From positions 6,423-13,478 of the forward strand of contig PLTE01000376.1 in NCBI GenBank assembly GCA_003164375.1: DNA of 7,056 nt. The letters run 5' to 3'. The stretch comes from Hyphomicrobiales bacterium. GTDB lineage: Bacteria; Pseudomonadota; Alphaproteobacteria; Rhizobiales; Xanthobacteraceae. The translations under genes were made by a program, and so were the position numbers. The notes beneath the pieces were generated by a model. That model made no database searches. It saw only the letters and a list, made by a program, of their open reading frames with translations, and was not told the origin of the DNA. Positions 1 to 4,254 of the stretch are shown here, piece by piece (within the stretch, counting starts at the first letter, position 1; every line of letters begins with the position of its first letter).

Positions 1-357
1 CTGCGCTATATGGAGCGCGGCCGCACCAATTATCTGCGCTTGATCGGCGCCGATCATCGCGCGCTGTTCGAGGCGACCGAGAAGGAAGCGCCTGGATTCG
101 CTTTCGTGGTGCGCTCGATGACGCTCGATTTCCTCAAGCCCGCGCGCATGGACGATGTGCTCGACATTTTCACCGAGCCGGAGGAGGTGAAAGGCGCGTC
201 GGCCACGGTGCGCCAGCGCGTCATGCGCGGCGACGAACTGCTCGTCGAAGCACGGGTGCGGGTCGCCTTCATCTCGGGCGGCCGGGCGCGGCCGATCCCA
301 AAGCCGCTACGCATTGCCATGAAGGCGGACCAGGAGGCGTTGAGCGGGGAAAGTTAG
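1..357 (+). CDS. ybgC: YbgC-type tol-pal-associated acyl-CoA thioesterase, 5' end missing
   Basis: The reading frame is open from the window edge to a TAG at 355-357, giving 118 residues of a family usually about 130-150 long, so roughly 20-30 N-terminal residues are absent. What remains begins in the conserved hot-dog-fold segment (LRYMERGRTNYLR), the family's 'NYLRxxERxRxE' motif. It continues through the strand 'FVVRSMTLDFLKPARMDD' that is typical of 4-hydroxybenzoyl-CoA thioesterase-like proteins. The catalytic Asp of the family lies just upstream of this motif and falls outside the window. The family hydrolyses acyl-CoA thioesters in the cytoplasm and is classically encoded next to tolQ. 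Here it is 2.7 kb from tolQ, with an unrelated block between them. Its stop overlaps the stop of the convergent dioxygenase gene by 4 bp. An ATG at 10 is internal to the motif and is not the real start. Confidence 0.9.
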   Translation: MRYMERGRTNYLRLIGADHRALFEATEKEAPGFAFVVRSMTLDFLKPARMDDVLDIFTEPEEVKGASATVRQRVMRGDELLVEARVRVAFISGGRARPIPKPLRIAMKADQEALSGES

Positions 358-1412
358 ATCCACTCCTCGTGCTCGTCGTAGCGGGTCGGGAACATGTTGA
401 TATATTGCACCAGGCGCGGGCGCTTGCCGCGGTTGGGGCTGGCGCCGTGCGGCAGCGCCTGATGCCAGATGACGAGATCGCCGGCGCGGCCGGCGATAGC
501 GCGGGGGCCTAAGGCACACAGGTCTTGTCGACGCGGGTCGGCGCCCGGCGGCAGCGCTTTCAGCCAGGCTTCGCCCCAGCGCTGGAAGCCGGGCACCAGC
601 GTAAAGGCGCCTTGCTCGGGCGGCGTGTCGGTCAGATAGAGAATGCCGCCGGTGCCGAAAGGGATCGGCGTCTTGACGCTGACATCCCAATGCAGATGCG
701 GGCCGGGGAACTTAAAGTCCTCGCGTTCAGGCACGTTAAAGCCGACGCGATCGGTGGTCGCCCACAGATCGGCGGTGCCATAAAGCTGGGCGAAAGCTTT
801 ATGGATGCGCGGCGAGCGTCGCGCGGCCTCGAAGGCCGGGTGCTGAAAATATTGCACCATGATGCCGTGGTCGCGCGACCGATACCACGTCTGCGGATCG
901 TCCGGGCGCGCGCCGAGATGCCGCCACAGCGCCTGCGCCGCCGCGTCGCGTGCGGGGGCCGGCAGGGCGTCGTGCAGAACCACGTAGCCGTGCTCATCCC
1001 AGAACGCGAGATCGGAGGTCGTCAGCACCGGCTCGCTCGTCTCCACCGCAGCCAGCTTGTCCGCGATGTCTGCGGGCGGGTCGTAGCCCCCGACCGCGGC
1101 ATTGATCCGCGCCACCCGCTCCGGCGCGATGCCGCCTGTGGTCGAAACGATCCAGCGCTCGAACTCTTCGAAACTTGGCGCCGCGCTGCCGAGATAATGG
1201 GCGGTCTGTTCAAGCCCGAGCCCGCTGGCATGGATGACCAGCTTGTCGAGATGGCGGTCGTGCAGGGTGGTCGGCGGGAAGCCGCCGTGCCGTGCCGCCA
1301 TGGTGCGCGACCAAAGGCGCTTGAGCTGATAGATGCCGAGCGCGCCTGTCTCCGTGGCCGGCGCGAGTAACGGCGCGGTTCTTGGCGCAACCAAACTGTC
1401 CGTGAGGGTCAT
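354..1412 (-). CDS. Phytanoyl-CoA dioxygenase (PhyH) family Fe(II)/2-oxoglutarate-dependent oxygenase
   Basis: This is a 352-residue protein. The PhyH-like double-stranded beta-helix domain runs from about residue 130 ('FWDEHGYVVLHDAL') to 340. The iron-binding facial triad is visible as H241-x-D243 in 'GPHLHWDVS' and H322 in 'ALPHGASPNRGKRPRL', with R333 placed to bind the 2-oxoglutarate carboxylate. It should therefore be catalytically competent, but the substrate cannot be deduced, because family members hydroxylate acyl-CoAs, ectoine and many secondary metabolites. Residues 1-125 form an additional, apparently helical N-terminal region ('LGLEQTAHYLG..APSFEEFERWI') of unknown role. There is no signal peptide, so it is probably cytoplasmic. 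The ATG at 1412 has no clear Shine-Dalgarno sequence. A plausible promoter lies 35-63 bp upstream (TTGACG, 17 bp, CTTAAT on the minus strand). The gene is divergent from the tetR gene across 91 bp and convergent with ybgC. Family assignment is firm; the function is open. Confidence 0.88.
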   Translation of the reverse strand: MTLTDSLVAPRTAPLLAPATETGALGIYQLKRLWSRTMAARHGGFPPTTLHDRHLDKLVIHASGLGLEQTAHYLGSAAPSFEEFERWIVSTTGGIAPERVARINAAVGGYDPPADIADKLAAVETSEPVLTTSDLAFWDEHGYVVLHDALPAPARDAAAQALWRHLGARPDDPQTWYRSRDHGIMVQYFQHPAFEAARRSPRIHKAFAQLYGTADLWATTDRVGFNVPEREDFKFPGPHLHWDVSVKTPIPFGTGGILYLTDTPPEQGAFTLVPGFQRWGEAWLKALPPGADPRRQDLCALGPRAIAGRAGDLVIWHQALPHGASPNRGKRPRLVQYINMFPTRYDEHEEWI

Positions 1413-1446
1413 AAATGGTCATCAACTGAAGGGTGCTCTACTCTGA

Positions 1447-1475
1447 ATTAAGCGTCTAACGTGTGGTGGCGTCAA
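1447..1475 (-). promoter_or_regulatory. Predicted sigma70-type promoter of the dioxygenase gene
   Basis: On the minus strand, TTGACG (1470-1475) is followed after exactly 17 bp by CTTAAT (1447-1452). That is 5/6 and 4/6 matches to the -35 and -10 consensus. The start of transcription would fall near 1440, giving a leader of about 28 nt before the ATG at 1412. The tetR-side palindrome (1486-1506) lies about 10 bp upstream of this -35 box, so a repressor bound there might affect this promoter only indirectly. This is prediction from sequence only. Confidence 0.45.
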
Positions 1476-1485
1476 CGCCCCGCAC

Positions 1486-1506
1486 CATGTAAAAGCCATT
1501 TACATG
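1486..1506. promoter_or_regulatory. Palindromic operator overlapping the tetR start codon
   Basis: CATGTAAA (1486-1493) and TTTACATG (1499-1506) form perfect 8-bp inverted arms around a 5-bp spacer. The 19-bp core ATGTAAAAGCCATTTACAT matches a second palindrome at 2173-2191 in 16 of 19 positions, with both 7-bp half-sites identical. The right arm contains the ATG of the TetR-family gene. A palindrome of this size beside a TetR-family gene is the usual form of an autoregulatory operator. Binding by this particular protein is inferred. Confidence 0.75.
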
Positions 1507-2139
1507 AGTTGGTCGAAGGACGACAAAGAAAGCCCGCGCGGCTATCACCACGGCAATCTGAAAGAGGCGCTGCTGCGGGCGGCGCTTGAACTGATTGCCC
1601 AGAAGGGGCCTGCCGGATTCACCTTTGCCGAGGCGGCGCGGTGGGCCGGCGTGAGCCCTGCGGCGCCATACCGGCATTTTCGCGACCGCGACGAGCTGAT
1701 GGCCAGCGTCGCGCTGCGCGGCTTCGAGCATTTCGAAACGGCGCTGCGGCTGGCATGGGACGATGGCCGCCCCGATGCGCTCGCGGCGCTCGACCGGTTA
1801 GGCAACGCCTATCTCGCTTTTGCGCATGCCGAGCCCGCCTATTATTCGGCCATGTTCGAAGGCGGGGTTTCGCCGGCTGCGAGCCCCGAATTACGCGACG
1901 CGGCCGAGCGGGCTTTCGCCGTGTTACGGGGAGCGGCCGAGAAACTCTGCGCGAAAATGCCGCCCCAGGGGCGCCCTCCGGCGCTGATGGTCGCACTCCA
2001 TATCTGGGCCATGGCACATGGTATCGCTTCGCTGTTCGGACGCGGCGACGCCGCGCGCCGTGCGTTGCCGATGTCGGCGGCCGAACTGCTCGAGGCCAAT
2101 GTCTTGATTTATCTGCGCGGCCTGGGTGTGACTGCCTAG
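1504..2139 (+). CDS. TetR/AcrR-family transcriptional repressor with WHG-type C-terminal domain
   Basis: This is a 211-residue protein of normal family length. The N-terminal TetR DNA-binding domain covers about residues 12-62: it opens with 'RGYHHGNLKEALLRAALELI', and the helix-turn-helix lies around 'FAEAARWAGVSPAAPYRHF' (41-59), ending in the characteristic 'YRHFRDRDEL'. The ligand/dimerisation half contains 'HIWAMAHGIASL' (166-177), with the W168...H172-G173 signature of the WHG C-terminal domain. The inducer is unknown. The start at 1504 is the only credible one: the frame is open upstream to a TGA at 1444 but has no other start codon. No Shine-Dalgarno sequence precedes it, so translation may be leaderless or weak. 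The start codon lies inside a palindrome that recurs before the next gene, indicating autoregulation plus control of the DUF2852 gene. It is divergent from the dioxygenase gene and 84 bp upstream of the DUF2852 gene. Confidence 0.93.
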   Translation: MSWSKDDKESPRGYHHGNLKEALLRAALELIAQKGPAGFTFAEAARWAGVSPAAPYRHFRDRDELMASVALRGFEHFETALRLAWDDGRPDALAALDRLGNAYLAFAHAEPAYYSAMFEGGVSPAASPELRDAAERAFAVLRGAAEKLCAKMPPQGRPPALMVALHIWAMAHGIASLFGRGDAARRALPMSAAELLEANVLIYLRGLGVTA

Positions 2140-2153
2140 CTCCCCGAAGGCCC

Positions 2154-2181
2154 TTGACAACGGAAAATGGCGATGTAAATG
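2154..2181 (+). promoter_or_regulatory. Predicted promoter of the DUF2852 gene
   Basis: A perfect TTGACA -35 hexamer lies at 2154-2159, immediately after the tetR stop. The -10 is less clear. TAAATG (2176-2181, 16-bp spacing) is the best-placed candidate, and it lies inside the palindrome 2173-2191. Transcription would begin near 2188-2190, giving a leader of about 35 nt. A repressor on the palindrome would cover the -10 region, which is classical steric repression. Confidence 0.55.
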
Positions 2182-2191
2182 TTATTTACAT
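2173..2191. promoter_or_regulatory. Second copy of the TetR-type operator, in the DUF2852 promoter
   Basis: ATGTAAAT (2173-2180), a 3-bp centre and ATTTACAT (2184-2191) form a perfect 8-bp-arm palindrome. The sequence shares both 7-bp half-sites and the 5-bp half-site spacing with the palindrome at the tetR start. It sits 13 bp downstream of the TTGACA box and 32 bp upstream of the chosen ATG of the DUF2852 gene. The pairing of two matching operators strongly suggests one regulator acting on both genes. The neighbouring TetR-family protein is the obvious candidate. Confidence 0.78.
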
Positions 2192-2223
2192 TCACACGAC
2201 GGTTTGCACACGAGAGGTCAGCC

Positions 2224-2682
2224 ATGCCCATCGCAGCAAAGCTTGATGAGTTCGGAAAGCCAGCGTGGATCGCGCTCATGATTCTCGGCTTCTTTGCCTG
2301 GTGGCCGCTGGGCTTGGTCGTCCTCGCCTTCATCATCGGGAGCGGACGAATGGGTTGTTGGAATCATCACGGCACGGATCGCGGCATGAGCCGATGGCAA
2401 AACAAAATGGAGCGCATGCAGGACAAGATGGAGCGCATGCGCGCCAAGATGGATGGACGGGCCGGCGGCGACTGGTGGGGCTCTGCACCGTCGAGCGGCA
2501 ACCGGGCCTTCGACGACTACCGCCAGGAAACGATGCGCCGCCTCGAAGACGAACAGCGCGAATTCAAGGAATTCCTGGAGCGCTTGCGCTTTGCCAAAGA
2601 CAGGCAGGAGTTCGACCAGTTCATGGCCGAGCGGCATAACCGGCCGGCCGATCCGGGGTCGCAGCCGCCACCGCCGGCGTAA
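2224..2682 (+). CDS. DUF2852 family membrane protein, probable TetR-regulated target
   Basis: This is a 152-residue protein of unknown function. Residues about 14-38 ('WIALMILGFFAWWPLGLVVLAFIIG') form one strong transmembrane segment with the WPLG turn I associate with DUF2852. It is followed by a charged segment with a seven-residue repeat (KMERMQD, KMERMRA, KMDG; 61-78), probably an amphipathic helix or coiled coil. Then comes the conserved C-terminal helix region 'FDDYRQETMRRLEDEQREF..FLERLRFAKDRQEFDQFM' (96-134) and a Pro-rich tail. I chose ATG 2224 because AGAGG precedes it by 7 bp. An in-frame ATG at 2179 lies within the operator and would add 15 unlikely residues. The gene has its own promoter with an operator matching that of tetR. 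Family assignment is from the WPLG membrane segment plus the FDDYR/EFDQFM region. The role is unknown; an envelope or stress function is only a guess. Confidence 0.85.
   Translation: MPIAAKLDEFGKPAWIALMILGFFAWWPLGLVVLAFIIGSGRMGCWNHHGTDRGMSRWQNKMERMQDKMERMRAKMDGRAGGDWWGSAPSSGNRAFDDYRQETMRRLEDEQREFKEFLERLRFAKDRQEFDQFMAERHNRPADPGSQPPPPA
2404..2453 (+). repeat. 21-bp in-frame tandem repeat in the DUF2852 gene
   Basis: Two full units and one partial unit run in phase with the codons: AAAATGGAGCGCATG+CAGGAC (2404-2424), AAGATGGAGCGCATG+CGCGCC (2425-2445), then AAGATGGA (2446-2453). The first 15 bp of the two full units differ at one position. Each unit encodes one heptad K-M-E-R-M-x-x, so copy-number change would lengthen or shorten the helix by two turns without a frameshift. 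Confidence 0.85.
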
Positions 2683-2712
2683 TTCGCCGCGCGCGAGGTT
2701 GCCAAAACAATT

Positions 2713-2741
2713 GGCCGTCCACCTTGCCCAGGTGGGCGGCC
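2713..2741. terminator. Strong hairpin, possible terminator after the DUF2852 gene
   Basis: GGCCGTCCACCT (2713-2724) pairs with AGGTGGGCGGCC (2730-2741) over 12 positions with one G-U, around the 5-nt loop TGCCC. It begins 30 bp after the DUF2852 stop. There is no T-run on the + side. On the - strand a TTGTTTT stretch follows the stem a few bases away, but no minus-strand gene needs it. It could be a U-poor terminator, an mRNA 3'-end stabiliser, or a regulatory structure. Confidence 0.45.
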
Positions 2742-2774
2742 CACGCGCTTGCGGCGGAGCGCGGCAGGGTGTCA

Positions 2775-2789
2775 TTAACTCCCCATTAA
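2775..2789. promoter_or_regulatory. CtrA-type binding box upstream of the tol operon
   Basis: TTAA (2775-2778), seven bases, TTAA (2786-2789) is an exact match to the full alphaproteobacterial CtrA consensus TTAA-N7-TTAA. It is the only such pair I find in this GC-rich window. It lies 93 bp after the DUF2852 stop and about 280 bp before tolQ, so tolQ is the only gene it is placed to control. Actual CtrA binding is inferred. Confidence 0.55.
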
Positions 2790-2842
2790 GCACAGTCAGG
2801 CTTCGTTAGGCCGAACGACCGGTGTTGCGCCCTAGTTTGGAC

Positions 2843-2903
2843 AAGTTTCGCGAATGATTTCAGTCCGCCGGTGACGGGTCCGGCTCGGGTCCTCGCGAAA
2901 TTT
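2843..2903. repeat. Long-range inverted repeat in the tolQ leader
   Basis: AAGTTTCGCGA (2843-2853) can pair with TCGCGAAATTT (2893-2903) over 11 positions with one G-U, closing a 39-nt loop. The loop holds two CGGGTCC copies (2875-2881 and 2886-2892), and CGGGTCT follows the right arm. It may form a stem in a long 5' untranslated leader, or it may be a protein-binding inverted repeat. There is no direct evidence for either. Confidence 0.4.
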
Positions 2904-2994
2904 CGGGTCTTGGTCGGCGCGCGCTATGCGGCGGCCTGTGTCACGACCCTATGGTCCCGGCGCCAGTGCGCCGCCCCGGTCATGGCCTAGATCT

Positions 2995-3033
2995 TGAGTC
3001 TCGATCCTGGCTCTCGATTTTGACTCTCGATTT
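2995..3033 (+). repeat. Three tandem 13-bp repeats just upstream of tolQ
   Basis: The units TGAGTCTCGATCC (2995-3007), TGGCTCTCGATTT (3008-3020) and TGACTCTCGATTT (3021-3033) follow each other without gaps. Units 2 and 3 differ at one position, while unit 1 is more diverged. The array ends 35 bp before the tolQ ATG and 21 bp before its ribosome-binding site. Confidence 0.85.
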
Positions 3034-3068
3034 TGCCCGCACGGCCGGACCACCGAAAGGGATACCCC

Positions 3069-3785
3069 ATGAATCCAGCCGACATCGTGCCGTCGGTCGC
3101 ACCAGGGTTGACATCTGACAACCTCTCGCTGTTCCACCTGTTCTTGCATGCCCACTGGATCGTCGAGGCGGTAATGGTCGGCCTGCTGGTGTGCTCGGTC
3201 TGGGTTTGGGCGATCGCCATCGACAAAACGCTGTTATTTTCGCGGCTGCGCCGTGCTGGGGACACCTTCGAGGCGGCATTCTGGTCCGGCCAGTCGCTCG
3301 AGGAGCTCTATAAGGCGCTCGCCGGCCAGCACGGACATTCTACCGGTGCGCTGTTTGTTGCCGCGATGCGCGAATGGAAGCGGAGCCTGGAAGGTCAGGC
3401 CCGGTCGTTTGCCGGGCTCCAGATGCGCATCGAGAAGGTCATGAATGTCGCGATTTCGCGCGAGGTCGAGAATATGGAACGGCGGCTTTTGGTGCTGGCG
3501 ACGGTCGGTTCGGCGGGACCCTTTATCGGCCTGTTCGGCACGGTCGCGGGCATCATGACCAGCTTCCAATCGATCGCCGCCTCGCAAAACACTTCGCTCG
3601 CGGTGGTCGCACCGGGCATCGCGGAAGCGTTGTTCGCGACCGCAATCGGCCTCGTTGCCGCCATTCCGGCGACGATTTTCTACAATAAGTTCTCCAGCGA
3701 GGTGAACAAGCAGGCGCAGCGGCTTGAAGGTTTCGCCGACGAATTCACGGCGATCCTGTCGCGGCAGATCGACGAGCGCGGCTGA
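3069..3785 (+). CDS. tolQ: TolQ, proton-channel subunit of the Tol-Pal motor
   Basis: This is a 238-residue inner-membrane protein of the ExbB/MotA/TolQ family, close to the usual 230-240. Membrane segments are near 31-51, 141-165 and 179-203. The central motif 'TVGSAGPFIGLFGTVAGIM' and the third-helix motif 'APGIAEALFATAIGLVAAIPA' are diagnostic. T145 and T191 correspond to the pore threonines of the family. With TolR, TolQ forms the channel that converts proton motive force into movement of TolA. I chose ATG 3069 because GAAAGGG (3055-3061) precedes it with 7-bp spacing; the upstream TTG at 3033 would start inside the 13-bp repeat. It is the first gene of tolQRAB. The 386-bp leader with a CtrA-type box implies an operon promoter of its own, separate from ybgC. 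Confidence 0.97.
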   Translation: MNPADIVPSVAPGLTSDNLSLFHLFLHAHWIVEAVMVGLLVCSVWVWAIAIDKTLLFSRLRRAGDTFEAAFWSGQSLEELYKALAGQHGHSTGALFVAAMREWKRSLEGQARSFAGLQMRIEKVMNVAISREVENMERRLLVLATVGSAGPFIGLFGTVAGIMTSFQSIAASQNTSLAVVAPGIAEALFATAIGLVAAIPATIFYNKFSSEVNKQAQRLEGFADEFTAILSRQIDERG

Positions 3786-3795
3786 GGACGGGGCG

Positions 3796-4254
3796 ATGGC
3801 GGCAAACATCATCAGCGCGGCTGCGGGCGGCGGACGAAAAAACCGCCGTCGGCGGGCGATCATGAGCGAGATCAACGTGACGCCGTTTGTCGACGTCATG
3901 CTGGTGCTCTTGATCATATTCATGGTGTCGGCGCCGCTGCTCACCGTCGGCGTGCCGATCGACTTGCCGAAGAGCCAAGCCAAGTCGTTGCAACAAGATA
4001 ACGAACCGCTGACCGTTTCGGTGAAGATCGACGGCCAAGTCTACCTGCAGAACAACGAGATCAAGCTTGACGATCTGGTGACCAAGCTCAAGGCGATCAT
4101 CGATGCCCGCAAAGGCGGTCTCGACGACCTCATCTATGTGCGGGGCGACAAGAAGGTTGACTACGGCACGATGATGCGCGTGATGGGGCGGATTTCGGGA
4201 GCCGGCTATCATCGGGTCGCGCTGGTCACCGAGGTCGAGCAGGGCGGGCAATGA
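3796..4254 (+). CDS. tolR: TolR, peptidoglycan-binding stator subunit of the Tol-Pal motor
   Basis: This is a 152-residue ExbD/TolR family protein. A basic cytoplasmic stretch (GGGRKNRRRR) leads into 'MSEINVTPFVDVMLVLLIIFMV', the family's single transmembrane helix. D33 is the proton-carrying aspartate. The periplasmic domain follows (about 50-150), with 'IYVRGDKKVDYGTMMRVMGRISGAGYHRVALVTE' as the conserved C-terminal motif. The ATG at 3796 is preceded by GAGGA at 3784-3788, which overlaps the tolQ TGA, with 7-bp spacing; the gap to tolQ is 10 bp. The open frame extends upstream to 3724 inside tolQ, but without family similarity. The stop overlaps the tolA start as ATGA, a sign of translational coupling. 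Confidence 0.97.
   Translation: MAANIISAAAGGGRKNRRRRAIMSEINVTPFVDVMLVLLIIFMVSAPLLTVGVPIDLPKSQAKSLQQDNEPLTVSVKIDGQVYLQNNEIKLDDLVTKLKAIIDARKGGLDDLIYVRGDKKVDYGTMMRVMGRISGAGYHRVALVTEVEQGGQ

Larger units (their letters stand above)
2683..3068. other. 386-bp gene-free tolQ leader/intergenic region
   Basis: I see no credible coding sequence on either strand; the short open frames here are low-complexity shadows. The region contains, in order, a 12-bp hairpin (2713-2741), a CtrA-type box (2775-2789), a long-range inverted repeat (2843-2853 with 2893-2903) with CGGGTCC repeats between and after its arms, and three 13-bp tandem units (2995-3033) ending 35 bp before tolQ. I found no convincing -35/-10 pair. 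If transcription starts just after the CtrA-type box, the tol operon has an untranslated leader of about 250 nt. Confidence 0.7.

Noticed and set aside
525..1370. 281-codon open frame on the plus strand opposite the dioxygenase gene
   Set aside because: The minus strand encodes a full PhyH protein with intact HxD...H...R residues; the plus frame shows no recognisable domain.
1407..1422. Direct repeat GGTCAT...GGTCAT at the dioxygenase start codon
   Set aside because: Two six-base copies 10 bp apart are too short to support a binding site, and the sequence elsewhere does not repeat them.
2179..2223. Earlier in-frame ATG (2179) for the DUF2852 gene
   Set aside because: It lies within the operator, adds residues without family resemblance, and has no ribosome-binding site. 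ATG 2224 has AGAGG at proper spacing.
2949..3279. Short minus-strand frames in and around the tolQ leader
   Set aside because: They run over the 13-bp repeats, giving repetitive Ser/Arg/Glu-type peptides, and continue into tolQ. They have no ribosome-binding site or family resemblance.
3234..3983. 249-codon minus-strand frame across tolQ and tolR
   Set aside because: It is antisense to two confidently identified genes and has an Arg-rich, low-information composition.
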